A stretch of DNA of 64,000 nucleotides from Paractinoplanes atraurantiacus (GCF_900215205.1 NZ_OBDY01000012.1:204869-268868), one strand, 5' to 3'. Counted from the stretch's first letter, positions 1 to 7,986 are shown. The notes: generated by a model not told the origin, from the sequence alone. Program-made: numbers and translations.

Positions 1-1048
1 GCACGACGATGACGTCTTTGACCTTGGTGTCGCGCAGGGCCTGTCGCAGTTGCTCGGACTCGGGGAACTGGTTGCCGACGGCCACGGTGTGCCCGTCGCT
101 GATGCCTCGCTCGCGGATCACGGCCGGCGTCGGTGAGAGGTCGAGCAGGCCTTTGTTCTCCACCCGGGCGGTGAGCAGCACCTCGGGGTGCCGGCCCTGC
201 GGCGAGAGCCAGAGCGTCGCGTATTCGGAGCGCATGAGCGCGCGGACCCGCTCGAGCATGACGTCGGGCAGGCCGGCGTCGGTGCCCTCGTCGCGCACGG
301 CCTTGGTGAGCTCGTAGACATCGGCCAGGGTGCGGTGCTGACGGAAGAACTCCGCGTACGACCGGAGCATGACCATGATCGCGACGACCAGCACGGCCAG
401 CAGAGTGGCCGACCACGCGGTCGCCTCGAGCGCGACCAGGAAGATCAGGCCCACCACCACGTTGACGCCGGCCGTGATCCAGAGCGGCAGCGAGCTGCGG
501 ATGACATCCTGCCCGGCGCGGGCGCCCTGCACGACGGCCATGACGGCGGCCAGGCTGAGCAGCTCGACCAGCACGCTGGCACCGACGGCGGCGGTGAGGA
601 TGGCCCATGTTCCCGGGCCGGCGCCCCGGATCGGCGGCATGGCGGCCAGCACGAGGACGGCCGCGGCGGCGCCGGCCGAGGACTTGGCGACGTTGAACCA
701 GAACTTGCTGGGCACCAGCACGGCGCCGCGCGTCAGCTTGGCGACCAGCGCGGCCAGGGTCATCACGACGATGACGGCGACCGGCGGCAGGTAGAAGAGG
801 GCGAGCAGGAACGGGACTTCGGTGATGTAGAAGCTGATCGTGTTCCGGCGGATCACCACGTTGATCACGCCGATGTAGGACACGATGATGCAGACCAGAG
901 CGACGAGCGCGCCCAGCCATTGCTTGTACCAGTCCGGATCCTGCAGCCAGAAAGCGACAGCGCAGAGGAAGGCGAACAGCGCGAGGGGATTCGTAATCAA
1001 CCAGGCATATCGCCCGGAACGCCGCCTAGGCCGCGGTCGCCCGACCAT
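1..1048 (-). CDS. Membrane GAF (probable GGDEF/EAL) signalling protein, 3' part missing
   Basis: The reading frame is open from an ATG at 1048 to the window edge (about 349 codons), so only the N-terminal part is seen. GAGGGAG lies about 4 nt before the ATG. Residues ~15-200 form six or seven hydrophobic helices (a MASE-like sensor). A GAF-like domain follows, containing the stretches TLADVYELTKAV and EYATLWLSPQGRHPEVLL, which I associate with actinobacterial diguanylate cyclase/phosphodiesterases. The catalytic GGDEF/EAL part would lie outside the window, so a c-di-GMP role is inferred. A YajQ-family gene lies 2 kb away. A histidine kinase with the same sensor is the main alternative. Confidence 0.7.
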   Translation of the reverse strand, partial: MVGRPRPRRRSGRYAWLITNPLALFAFLCAVAFWLQDPDWYKQWLGALVALVCIIVSYIGVINVVIRRNTISFYITEVPFLLALFYLPPVAVIVVMTLAALVAKLTRGAVLVPSKFWFNVAKSSAGAAAAVLVLAAMPPIRGAGPGTWAILTAAVGASVLVELLSLAAVMAVVQGARAGQDVIRSSLPLWITAGVNVVVGLIFLVALEATAWSATLLAVLVVAIMVMLRSYAEFFRQHRTLADVYELTKAVRDEGTDAGLPDVMLERVRALMRSEYATLWLSPQGRHPEVLLTARVENKGLLDLSPTPAVIRERGISDGHTVAVGNQFPESEQLRQALRDTKVKDVIVV

Positions 1049-1108
1049 TGCACTCCCTCGTCAGTCGACGCGGTCCCGCAACGCCAGGTGGATGCGCGGC
1101 TGAACCCG

Positions 1109-1255
1109 TTATTCCCAGTCGATAACGTTGTTCGTGGTTTGCACTGCCCCCGAGCCGACGGCCGAGGGGTGCCCGCTCAGGCCGGCCACCCCGCCGAAGA
1201 CAACGGCGAGGGCCAAAACCAAGCCGGCGAAGCGGCCCAGCTTCCTTGCAGACAT
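1109..1255 (-). CDS. 48-aa putative secreted or membrane-anchored peptide
   Basis: This is a small frame starting at ATG 1255 with AGGAG 6 nt upstream, which is a very good ribosome site. The product has a basic N-terminus (MSARKLGR), one hydrophobic stretch (residues ~9-26), a small Ser/Gly/Ala region and a polar acidic end, TTNNVIDWE. That layout fits an exported or single-pass membrane peptide. It ends 60 bp before the start of the membrane GAF protein on the same strand, so the two are probably co-transcribed. I know of no function. Codon use is normal for the genome, which supports real coding. Confidence 0.6.
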   Translation of the reverse strand: MSARKLGRFAGLVLALAVVFGGVAGLSGHPSAVGSGAVQTTNNVIDWE

Positions 1256-1308
1256 ATGTGGCTCCTGTGAGGTGTAACAGGCTGCGGCGGGGGGTCACAT
1301 GATGGTGC

Positions 1309-1321
1309 CACACCTGGTGTG
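1309..1321. promoter_or_regulatory. 13-bp palindrome upstream of the small peptide gene
   Basis: CACACC-T-GGTGTG is a perfect dyad 54 bp upstream of the peptide start, inside the 224-bp gap between divergent genes. An operator role is inferred only from position and symmetry. Nothing else recognisable was seen in 1256-1479. Confidence 0.25.
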
Positions 1322-1479
1322 CGACAGGCAGTGTCCATGGGCGAGTCGAAACCGCACATTCCGAAATCCTGACCGAACGGTTGAGCTTCTCCCCCCAAGG
1401 ACGAGCGCAAAATTGACGACTTTATGACCGAAATAACGGGAGAAGTGAGGGCAATTCGCGTCGCTCACGTCAGGTCGTC

Positions 1480-1842
1480 TTGACGTCAAGGGACCCTGAC
1501 GCCAAGCTGTCGCGCGTGACCGCGTACTCCTTCTCCCCCGACGATCTGGAGCGCCAGCACACGCTGTCCTCGGCTACAACGCGATACGACGAGCTGAGGA
1601 TGCGCACCGCCCTGGCCTCGATGGCCGGCGAACGGGCCGAGCCGCTGAGCCGCGCGGAAGCGCTGGAACTGCTCGCGCTCAACGAAGTGGTCATCCGCAA
1701 GGCCGGATACGGGCGGCAGGCCATGGTGCGCGCGGCGCGCGACGCCGGTGCGTCCTGGACCCAGATCGGGGCCGCGCTCGGCAGCACCAAACAGGCCGCC
1801 TGGGAGGCACACAACCGCTGGGCGGAAGAACAGGCGCTATGA
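1480..1842 (+). CDS. Conserved hypothetical protein with a helix-turn-helix-like C-terminus
   Basis: The product is 120 aa from a TTG at 1480; a GTG at 1516 is an alternative, and neither has a strong Shine-Dalgarno, so the start is uncertain. Residues ~78-115 (ARDAGASWTQIGAALGSTKQ...) resemble the helix-turn-helix end of small actinobacterial proteins whose motif 'SWxxIGxALGxTKQAA' is common. It may bind DNA, but its role is unknown. It ends tail-to-tail with the sulfurtransferase gene, overlapping by 6 nt. The preceding bases 1440-1479 are A/T-richer and may carry the promoter. Confidence 0.65.
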   Translation: MTSRDPDAKLSRVTAYSFSPDDLERQHTLSSATTRYDELRMRTALASMAGERAEPLSRAEALELLALNEVVIRKAGYGRQAMVRAARDAGASWTQIGAALGSTKQAAWEAHNRWAEEQAL

Positions 1843-2646
1843 GCCCGTGGCGGCGGGGCGCTCCGTCGCCGCGTACTGGGACCAGGAACCCGGATAGAGA
1901 CGCCCCGGACCGAAACCGGCGAGCTCGAGCGAGAGCAGGTTGTGGCAGGCGGTGACGCCCGAGCCGCAATAGGAGACGACGTCGGCGCCGTCGGTCACCC
2001 CGGCCGCGGCGAACCGCTCGCGCAACACCTCGGCCGGCAGGAAACGGCCTGTCGCGTCGACGTTCTCCCGGCAGGAGACGTTGCGGGCGCCCGGGATGTG
2101 GCCGGGCCGGGAATCGATCGGCTCGGACTCGCCGCGGAAACGCTCCGGCTGGCGGGCGTCGATCACCACGCTCGCGCCGCCGGCCGCCTCGTCCATGGTG
2201 GCGAGCCGCTCGGCCGGCCAGGGCCTCGCGGTGAAGGTCTTGACCTTCGGCCGGGGTACGGCGGTCTCGAGTTCCTCGTCCCACACCCCGATGCCGCCGT
2301 CGAGCAGGGCCGCGTCGTGGCCGAGGACCCGCAGCATCCAGACCAGGCGGGCGGCCATCACGCCGCCGGCGTCGTCGTACGCGACGACCGTATCGCCGTC
2401 GCCGATGCCGAGCTCACCCATCCGTACGGCGAAAGCCTCGGAATCTGGCAGTGGATGACGCCCCTCGGCCGCAGTGGGCGCGGCCGCGAGGTCGTGATCG
2501 AGGTCGGCGAAGACGGCGCCCGGCAGATGGCCGCGGTGGTAGGCATCGCGGCCCGAACGGCCGTCCAGGTAGGCGCGGACGTCCGCCAGGACCAGGCGGT
2601 CCCGATGCGCCCTGACCCACTCGACATCGACGACCGGCTCGATCAA
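1837..2646 (-). CDS. sseA: Sulfurtransferase (thiosulfate / 3-mercaptopyruvate type)
   Basis: The product is 269 aa with two tandem rhodanese domains (about 1-125 and 150-265), the usual size for the family. The active-site loop CGSGVTA carries the catalytic Cys at residue 227. CGSGVTA is the loop seen in many mercaptopyruvate-type enzymes, so 3-mercaptopyruvate is the likelier sulfur donor, but substrate cannot be settled from sequence. The enzyme moves sulfane sulfur to cyanide or thiol acceptors in the cytoplasm. It is followed upstream (2662-2970) by a small membrane protein on the same strand, which may share a transcript. Confidence 0.93.
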   Translation of the reverse strand: MIEPVVDVEWVRAHRDRLVLADVRAYLDGRSGRDAYHRGHLPGAVFADLDHDLAAAPTAAEGRHPLPDSEAFAVRMGELGIGDGDTVVAYDDAGGVMAARLVWMLRVLGHDAALLDGGIGVWDEELETAVPRPKVKTFTARPWPAERLATMDEAAGGASVVIDARQPERFRGESEPIDSRPGHIPGARNVSCRENVDATGRFLPAEVLRERFAAAGVTDGADVVSYCGSGVTACHNLLSLELAGFGPGRLYPGSWSQYAATERPAATGS

Positions 2647-2661
2647 CGCTGTTCCTCTCCG

Positions 2662-2970
2662 CTATTTGCCCACCTGGTGCTCCCGTCGCCGGGCGCGCGG
2701 CCGGAATCGGACCAGGGCCACGCCGACCATGGCCACCGCCAGGATCGTGACGGTCATGGTGACCACGGGATTGTCGAGCGCCGTGCCGATCGACACCAGC
2801 CCCAGACCGACCCCGAAGAGCAGGTGGTAGAAGCCGGCGTCCCGGAGGCTCCGGAAGGCACGGGCGGTGGCCTGCGGGGCCCGGCCGGTGATCAGCATCG
2901 ACGCTCCGAAGATCGCCAACACGGCACCGGCCACCCCGCCGACCACCAGGGTCCACGTACTGGTGCTCAT
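2662..2970 (-). CDS. Small membrane protein, about three membrane segments
   Basis: The product is 102 aa with hydrophobic helices near residues 6-26, 46-63 and 67-86, and a basic C-terminal tail (RFRPRARRREHQ). No catalytic motif is visible. It starts at ATG 2970, 30 bp from the end of the yajQ-type gene, and ends 15 bp before the sulfurtransferase start, so all three minus-strand genes could form one unit. Function unknown. Confidence 0.7.
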   Translation of the reverse strand: MSTSTWTLVVGGVAGAVLAIFGASMLITGRAPQATARAFRSLRDAGFYHLLFGVGLGLVSIGTALDNPVVTMTVTILAVAMVGVALVRFRPRARRREHQVGK

Positions 2971-3000
2971 AGGCCCAGTCTGGGCCTGATTTGCGCCTTT

Positions 3001-3495
3001 TTAGCGGTAATTGGTGAACTGGAGGGCCACACCGAAGTCCTCGGCCTTCAGCAGCGCGATCACAGCCTGCAGATCGTCACGCTTCTTGCCGGTCACCCGC
3101 AGCTGGTCACCCTGGATCTGGGCCTGCACGCCCTTGGGGCCCTCATCGCGGATCTTCTTGCTGATCGCCTTGGCCTTGTCGGTCTCGATGCCCTCGATGA
3201 CCTTGCAGTCGATCTTGTACGTCTTGCCGGACTGCCGGGGCTCACCCGCGTCGAGGGACTTCAGCGAGATGTTCCGCTTGACCAGCTTCTCCTTGAAGAC
3301 GTCGAGGGCCGCGACGGCCCGCTCCTCGGTCTCGGAGGTGATGGTCACCCCGGAATCACCCGACTTGGCGAGGCTCGTGCCCGTGCCGCGGAAGTCGAAG
3401 CGGGTGCCCAGCTCCTTCTCCGCCTGGTGGAACGCGTTGTCCACCTCCTGCTGGTCGACCTTGCTCACGATGTCGAACGACGGGCTGGCTGCCAT
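3001..3495 (-). CDS. yajQ: YajQ-family nucleotide-binding protein
   Basis: The product is 164 aa, the usual length for YajQ. The N-terminus (SFDIVSKVD...EVDNAF) and the mid-region (ETDKAKAISKKIRDEGPKGVQAQIQGDQLRVTGKKRDDLQ, given here in family terms) are characteristic. The fold is two ferredoxin-like domains. Some members bind cyclic di-GMP and act as effectors, others have been linked to RNA or tRNA binding, so the ligand here is not certain. It lies 150 bp from, and divergent to, the tRNA-Tyr gene. Confidence 0.93.
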   Translation of the reverse strand: MAASPSFDIVSKVDQQEVDNAFHQAEKELGTRFDFRGTGTSLAKSGDSGVTITSETEERAVAALDVFKEKLVKRNISLKSLDAGEPRQSGKTYKIDCKVIEGIETDKAKAISKKIRDEGPKGVQAQIQGDQLRVTGKKRDDLQAVIALLKAEDFGVALQFTNYR

Positions 3496-3575
3496 GAAAG
3501 ACTCCTGCGAAGCTGGCGTACGTCAATGGGAGGAGGAGACCGCCGAGCGGCCTCCGACATGCCGACCGTACCCGG

Positions 3576-3606
3576 TTGCAAGAAGGTCCGGCGGTGTGGC
3601 TATTCT
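3576..3606 (+). promoter_or_regulatory. Candidate promoter of tRNA-Tyr
   Basis: TTGCAA (3576-3581) and TATTCT (3601-3606) resemble -35 and -10 hexamers, about 40 nt before the tRNA. The 19-nt spacing is slightly long, so the assignment is tentative. Confidence 0.4.
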
Positions 3607-3644
3607 GTTCTCCGCTGCTTCGGGAAACCGAGGCGGTGTGCCCA

Positions 3645-3725
3645 GGCGGGTTGCCCGAGCGGCCAATGGGAGCGGACTGTAAATCCGTCGCGAAAGCTAC
3701 AGAGGTTCGAATCCTCTACCCGCCA
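3645..3725 (+). tRNA. tRNA-Tyr (anticodon GUA)
   Basis: The acceptor arms GGCGGGT (3645-3651) and ACCCGCC (3718-3724) pair fully, with discriminator A at 3725. The anticodon loop reads CTGTAAA, giving GUA. The T-arm is GAGGTTCGAATCCTC, and a long variable arm is present, as expected for class II tRNA-Tyr (81 nt). CCA is not encoded. The 3' half is the integration target of the adjacent element, which restores a complete tRNA. Confidence 0.95.
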
Positions 3726-3729
3726 CAGG
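3672..3729 (+). repeat. attL: 58-bp direct repeat inside tRNA-Tyr
   Basis: This runs from GCGGACTGTAAATCC in the anticodon arm to CCACAGG just past the tRNA end. It is identical to 15288-15345. Crossover somewhere in this segment would excise the element. Confidence 0.92.
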
Positions 3730-3738
3730 TAGCAAAGA

Positions 3739-3776
3739 ACGGCCCCTCACCTGCTGAAACAGAGGTGGGGGGCCGT
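3739..3776 (+). terminator. Hairpin terminator after tRNA-Tyr, element-borne copy
   Basis: The arms ACGGCCCCTCACCT (3739-3752) and AGGTGGGGGGCCGT (3763-3776) pair over 14 bp with one G-T wobble, followed by TCTCGTTGG. The 10-nt loop is GCTGAAACAG. An equivalent but different hairpin follows attR (15354-15391), so the element supplies its own terminator for the tRNA when integrated. Confidence 0.7.
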
Positions 3777-3846
3777 TCTCGTTGGTCCCACTGAGTCTCA
3801 CTCAGGACCGCTTGATCTCACTGGTCGTGTCGTATGCGTGTCGGCA

Positions 3847-5253
3847 TCAGGCAGTGGTCAGGTCGATCGTCCCCGGCGTCGCGAGAGCTGCTTCGATCCG
3901 CCTGCGGGACGCCTCATCCTGGCCGTAAATGCACTTCGCGTAGACCCTCATCAGCACGTGCACGCTGTGTCCGGCCCACTCGGCGACCTGCGTCGCGGGA
4001 ACGCCTGCGTTCAGCCAGAGCGACACGGCAGCGTGCCGCAGGTCGTAGGGGCGCTTCGCCAACGGCGACCGGAGTTGCGCGGGCGTGAGGGTGGCCTCTC
4101 GGGCGTCACGCCAAGCCTTGCCGTAGGAGTTAGCCGGGATGGGCTGGCCGAGCGTCGGCACGTACCGGCCGCCGGGTCCGCGCCGGGTGACGAACAGCCT
4201 GCCGTCCGGCGCAGGGGTGTACTCGGCGATGTGGTGGTCGAGCAGGGCGCACAGCGGCGGCGGGGCGGGCACCGGGCGCGTCGCTGTCTTCGCTCGGTGT
4301 TTGAGTCCGCGTCGCTCGATCGTGCCGTCGTCGTCGCCCCATCCGTGCCCGACCGCAACGGTCGAACCGGTGAGGTGAAGAACGCCCCACCCGCCCTCGA
4401 CCTTGGGCCGCTCGTACTCGTCCTCCCGCAGGTTCAGGACTTCCTCGGGGCGTAGCGCGGCGTAGTACATGCAGCCGAAGAACGCCTCCAGCTCGGGCGC
4501 GCGATCACGGACGGCGGCTAGTAGCATGCGGGCCTGCGTCGGGTTGACCACGGCCTTACGGTCGACCTCGTCATCGTGCTTCGGGGCAACCCAGCTCACG
4601 AGGGACAGCGGGTGCACCTCCAGTAGGCGCAGCTCGACCGCATACTTGAGCGCACCGGAGAAGATCGCACGCTTGCGGGCGACGGTGCTCGCGGACGCGG
4701 CCCCGCCATCCTTCAGGAGCGCGATCGTGTCGAGAGCCTTCCTGATCAGGGCGGCGTCGACCAAAGCGGACAGATCAACGGTGTTGGACTTCAGCCACCG
4801 GACGGCGGCCGCAAGTTCGGCCGGCGGATCGCCCGCATCGCGGCGGGCCTTGTTGAACGACCAGCCGTAGAGGGCGGCACGGATCGCCGAGCCGCTCGGC
4901 GCTCCCCTGCTGGTCGAGAGAAGGGCCGGGGTGACGGTGGCGAGCGCCTCGGCGATGCCCTTCCGGTGCTTGGCCGAGGCGCGTGGCCACTTGACGTCGA
5001 CGTAGGCGACCGCGTGGTCGTACCAGGAGCGGGCGACGCGGGCCATCGGCTCGGGCAGGCCGCACGTCTCGTCGAACGCGACGCCTTCCCGCTGGGCGAC
5101 GACCAGCTTCGACCGGAAGCTGTCAGCCAGTGCTCGCGTGGCGAACGTGTCTCGGAACGGCTTTCCGGCAACGACCCACCGGACGGTGTAGGACTTGCCC
5201 TTGGCGAGGTTATTGATCAACACACTGTGGACGCGGACGTCGAAGGTGCTCAT
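3847..5253 (-). CDS. int: Tyrosine site-specific integrase of the element
   Basis: The product is 468 aa. An N-terminal SAM-like/core-binding region (about 60-215) precedes the catalytic domain (about 230-455). Visible catalytic residues are Arg268 (ALRPEEVL), Arg406-His407 (YDLRHAAVSLWL), His429 in GHS, and Tyr438 (RVYAK). The first conserved His before 'DLRH' is Tyr here. It recombines the tRNA-Tyr attachment sites. The gene sits next to attL and reads towards it, as is usual. Its ATG overlaps the xis stop (ATGA at 5250-5253), so the two are translationally coupled. Confidence 0.95.
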   Translation of the reverse strand: MSTFDVRVHSVLINNLAKGKSYTVRWVVAGKPFRDTFATRALADSFRSKLVVAQREGVAFDETCGLPEPMARVARSWYDHAVAYVDVKWPRASAKHRKGIAEALATVTPALLSTSRGAPSGSAIRAALYGWSFNKARRDAGDPPAELAAAVRWLKSNTVDLSALVDAALIRKALDTIALLKDGGAASASTVARKRAIFSGALKYAVELRLLEVHPLSLVSWVAPKHDDEVDRKAVVNPTQARMLLAAVRDRAPELEAFFGCMYYAALRPEEVLNLREDEYERPKVEGGWGVLHLTGSTVAVGHGWGDDDGTIERRGLKHRAKTATRPVPAPPPLCALLDHHIAEYTPAPDGRLFVTRRGPGGRYVPTLGQPIPANSYGKAWRDAREATLTPAQLRSPLAKRPYDLRHAAVSLWLNAGVPATQVAEWAGHSVHVLMRVYAKCIYGQDEASRRRIEAALATPGTIDLTTA

Positions 5254-5438
5254 GCGGCTTGCGGCTCCTCACGGCTCGATAGCCAGGCGTCGAAGTCGGT
5301 GCGGCGTATGCGGAGCTGCCCGTTCGGCAGCTTGTAGGTGCGGGGTGCTTCGCCGAGGGCCTTCCAGCGGAAGAATGTCGACTTGGGGACGTCCAGCTCG
5401 GCGAGGAAGTCAGCAAGGGTGAGGAAGTTGCGTGCCAT
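5250..5438 (-). CDS. xis: Excisionase / helix-turn-helix DNA-binding protein
   Basis: The product is 62 aa, starting at ATG 5438 with GGGAGG about 10 nt upstream. The fold is a MerR-like winged helix of the excisionase family: LADFLAELDVPKSTFFRW, then NGQLRIRRTDFDAWL. The family bends DNA at att sites and directs the integrase to excision. It overlaps int by 4 nt. The start was chosen because the longer upstream frame has no such ribosome site and runs through other genes. Confidence 0.85.
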   Translation of the reverse strand: MARNFLTLADFLAELDVPKSTFFRWKALGEAPRTYKLPNGQLRIRRTDFDAWLSSREEPQAA

Positions 5439-5668
5439 CGGGTTCCGGCCTCCCTTGGCGAGGTGCGGGGACGCTGCTGAGTTGTGCGGAGACAGGCGTT
5501 TGAGGCTCTGGACGTATCCGGCAAGGGCGGGCGGGCCACGTCGACAGAGAGGCGTAGGGCGGCCCGCTGAGAGCCGCGCTGAGCCAAGATCTCGGCCACC
5601 CTGGTGTCTTTGTATGCGTCTGAGCTGAAACAGCCGCATAGCTCCCTGTTTCAGCATGTGCGGGCCGG
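5439..5668. other. Intergenic segment upstream of xis
   Basis: These 230 bp hold no convincing gene. They contain an inverted pair, GCTGAAACAG (5624-5633) and CTGTTTCAGCA (5646-5656), and probably the promoter of xis-int. The same 11-mer recurs in the terminator loop at 3752-3762 and at 15169-15179 near attR. Confidence 0.5.
5624..5656. repeat. Inverted repeat GCTGAAACAG / CTGTTTCAGC
   Basis: Two 10-bp arms are separated by 12 bp, lying just after the ATPase stop codon. This could be a transcription terminator for the replication genes or a protein-binding site. Because the motif also occurs close to both element ends, binding of integrase or excisionase is possible (inference). Confidence 0.4.
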
Positions 5669-6760
5669 TCATGGCCATAGCCCGGCTGTCCCCCGGGTGT
5701 CCCCCTCGTTTCCGCTGGTCAGAGCAGGTTGGGGGACAGCGGGGACACCGGGGACGCGGTACCGGCCGCCGGTATCGGCGGCGAGCTGCCCGTCGGCGAG
5801 CATCCGTTGGCAGGTCCGCTTGACGTTGTCGTACGCGAGGCCGATCCCCTCGGCGATGACCTTGGGTGTGCTGCCCGGCGCGCCGCGCAGGAAGCGCAGG
5901 ATGGTCGCGCGGGTTTCGCCGATCTGGTGGTCTTCGGCCGGGCCGTCGAGCATCTGCCACGCACCGATGGCGGGGTCGAAGCTCAGGGCGTACTCGTTCT
6001 CGTCGACGTCGCGGCCGGTCACGTGCAGCACGCCGTCGCCCTGGTTGCGTGCCCGCTTGAGGACGAGGGTCGCGTCGGCGGCCCCGGCGAGGCCGTTGGT
6101 GCCGGACACCTCGGTCAGGAAGTCGTCGGATCCGGCCTTGCGCACGTGGTGGACCAAGACGAACGCGACGCCGTAGTCGTCGGCGACCTTCTTCGCCCGG
6201 CCCACGGCCTTGTAGTCCGCATCGTAGGCCGAGTCGCCCGGCGCGGAGTTGCCGCGCAGCTTGGCGAACACGTCGATGATGACCATCCGCGCGTTCGGGT
6301 GGCGGTCGAGCCACGCGGCGATGGCCTGGTCGCCGCCCTGGGGCAGCGGCGGGCACTCGGTGGCCAGGGTCAGTCCGGCCGGGGCCTGGCGCTGGCCGAG
6401 GACCTTGCCGAGCCGCGATTGCAGCCGCCGGGCGGTGTCCTCCAGGGCGAGGTAGAGCACCGGGCCGGGCTCGACGGGGATCGAGCCGAATGCCCGGCCA
6501 CCGAGGGCGACATCGACGCCGAGGCCGAGCGACATCCAGGACTTGCCGACCTTGGGCGGCCCGCAGAGCAGGTTGACACCCTCGGACAGCACGCCGGGCA
6601 CGGCCCACTTGGGCGGGGCGAACTCCATTGCCATGATGTCGGTCGCGCTCCACGAGGTGCGGATGCGGGCGGGCCGTTCCTGCTCGGGTGAGAGGACCTC
6701 GGCGGCGGTGTCCGGTCCGGCTACGCGCAGGTTCGGCCGGTCGGCCGGCACGGCGCTCAT
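5669..6760 (-). CDS. RecA-like AAA ATPase (RepA-helicase type) for element replication
   Basis: The product is 363 aa. Walker A is GPPKVGKS (67-74) and Walker B is MVIIDVFA (Asp163), with VLYLALED between them, the pattern of the RepA/KaiC-like AAA_25 family. A winged-helix-like tail lies at about 285-340 (GETRATILRFLRGAPGSTPK...). Paired with the adjacent primase-polymerase it likely loads or moves along the replication fork of the excised element. Its ATG overlaps the primase stop (ATGA). The last ~70 bp of coding sequence carry repeated GCTGTCCCC/GGGGACA units, also found near attR. Confidence 0.85.
   Translation of the reverse strand: MSAVPADRPNLRVAGPDTAAEVLSPEQERPARIRTSWSATDIMAMEFAPPKWAVPGVLSEGVNLLCGPPKVGKSWMSLGLGVDVALGGRAFGSIPVEPGPVLYLALEDTARRLQSRLGKVLGQRQAPAGLTLATECPPLPQGGDQAIAAWLDRHPNARMVIIDVFAKLRGNSAPGDSAYDADYKAVGRAKKVADDYGVAFVLVHHVRKAGSDDFLTEVSGTNGLAGAADATLVLKRARNQGDGVLHVTGRDVDENEYALSFDPAIGAWQMLDGPAEDHQIGETRATILRFLRGAPGSTPKVIAEGIGLAYDNVKRTCQRMLADGQLAADTGGRYRVPGVPAVPQPALTSGNEGDTRGTAGLWP
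5685..5755. repeat. GCTGTCCCC-type units, left cluster
   Basis: Direct and inverted GTCCCC units occur here: GCTGTCCCC at 5685, GGGGACAGC at 5732-5740, GGGGACACC at 5741-5749 and GGGGAC at 5750-5755. They lie in the 3' end of the ATPase gene and match the cluster at 15082-15160. They could be iterons, but coding constraint may account for part of the pattern. Confidence 0.4.
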
Positions 6761-7713
6761 GCGGCCACCGTCCGAGGGCGCCGGGCACCGGCGGCGAGGC
6801 CGGAGCGGATCGTGCGCAGCGTCTCGAACCGGGTGAGGCCGATCGAGAGGGCGGCTTGTTCGAGCAAGTCGGCGGCCTGTTCGGCGGGCAGCGCTCCCCC
6901 AGCGGCGAGCTGGCCGAGGGCAACCGCGGAGACGTAGAGCGTGTGGTTGCGCTCGCCCTCGGCGGCCCGGCGGAGGTGGTCGAGCTGGCGGCCGATCGCG
7001 GCGTCCAGGTAGGCCCCGGCCCGGCCGGTCGGCAGGTCGACCGAGACCGGGCGTTGCGGCGGCAGCGGCGCGGGTGCGAGGCGAGCGGCGAGCCAGCCGG
7101 GCAGCTCGGCGGGCGGCAGGTCACGGGCGACGGTGTACGGGCGTCCGGCGACGGTGCTTCCGGCCGCGACGACGTAGCCGCCGTGGGCGCGGGTGTCGAC
7201 TAGCCAGCCGAGGCCGTTGCCGCGCTCCCCGGCCGTGTTGCGCAGGGCCGCACCGGCGGCCGGGTGCCGGAAGTAGAGGTGTGTGCCGCCCCGGCCGGTC
7301 GTGACGGTGTAGGTGCTCCGCACCTCGGCAGCGCCGTCCGCGTCGTGGCCGGAGCAGAGCAGGCCGAACACGTCCGATCCGTTGCGGCACAACGGATCCG
7401 ACCACTCGGCGGGTGCGCTCTGCCCGTCCTTCGGCGTGTCCAGGTCGACGACGACTAGCCGGGACGGGCCGCAGGCGATGCCGACGCCGTAGGGCGTGCT
7501 GGCCCACCCGCGCCGGATCCGGTCGGGGTCGGTGGTGGCGCGGGCTTCCCACCCAGTGTGCCCGTCTCGGCAGCGCGGATCCGTGCGGGTGCAGGCGTCG
7601 GCCGGGTGGTCGGGGAAGGCGGGCCGCTTGTCGTCGGGCCGCAGCGGGAAGACGTGCCAGCCGCGCTCGGCGGCGGCGAGGGCCACGTCGCGCAGGGATC
7701 CGTTGTCGGGCAT
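6757..7713 (-). CDS. Bifunctional DNA primase/polymerase (prim-pol)
   Basis: The product is 318 aa from ATG 7713, which has AGGAGG 9 nt upstream. The archaeo-eukaryotic primase hallmark hDhD is VVVDLD (87-92), then GGTHLYF (142-148, the sGGxHxyF motif) and HGGYVVAAGS (177-186). It would make primers and short DNA at the element origin, working with the coupled ATPase. A helical tail (about 240-318) follows. The frame stays open upstream to ATG 7986, so a 409-aa fused form is possible; see the entry at 7714-7986. Confidence 0.88.
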   Translation of the reverse strand: MPDNGSLRDVALAAAERGWHVFPLRPDDKRPAFPDHPADACTRTDPRCRDGHTGWEARATTDPDRIRRGWASTPYGVGIACGPSRLVVVDLDTPKDGQSAPAEWSDPLCRNGSDVFGLLCSGHDADGAAEVRSTYTVTTGRGGTHLYFRHPAAGAALRNTAGERGNGLGWLVDTRAHGGYVVAAGSTVAGRPYTVARDLPPAELPGWLAARLAPAPLPPQRPVSVDLPTGRAGAYLDAAIGRQLDHLRRAAEGERNHTLYVSAVALGQLAAGGALPAEQAADLLEQAALSIGLTRFETLRTIRSGLAAGARRPRTVAA

Positions 7714-7986
7714 GGGTTCCGGCCTCCTGGTGTCGGGAGTGGACGGGAAGATTTCCGGTGAGGGCGGTGGAGCTCCACGGGTTCGGCGGGAAAATTTGCG
7801 GCCCGGCGCGGCCTCGGCGCACGCGGCGCAGTAGCGTGGCCTCTCCCACCGGGCGACCTGCAACGGCTCGCCGGAGACCGTGTCCTCGGCCGCGACGGTC
7901 CGGTCGCAGATGTGCGGGTACGGGCCATCGGCCGGCACGCGGCGGCCGAGGGCCTTGCTCGCGGCGATCCAATGCCCGCCGGTCAT
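7714..7986 (-). other. In-frame upstream extension of the prim-pol: small zinc-motif ORF without its own stop
   Basis: From ATG 7986, which overlaps the stop of the preceding gene (ATGA), the frame encodes about 60 residues with a conserved look (HWIAASKALG, PHICDRT, RWERPRYCAACAEAAPG). It then runs through a proline-rich stretch with atypical codons (about 7714-7795) straight into the prim-pol. Either a separate small gene has lost its stop and fused, or the prim-pol really starts here. The C...CxxC pattern suggests metal binding. I favour an originally separate gene because of the strong internal ribosome site at 7713. Confidence 0.5.

Noticed and set aside
188..1270. Long plus-strand frame rich in Gln, His, Asp and Gly
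   Set aside because: It is the mirror of a high-GC gene on the minus strand; the minus frame shows clear membrane helices and a good ribosome site.
1942..3732. 596-codon plus-strand frame
   Set aside because: It is the shadow of the sulfurtransferase, small membrane protein and yajQ genes and even runs through the tRNA.
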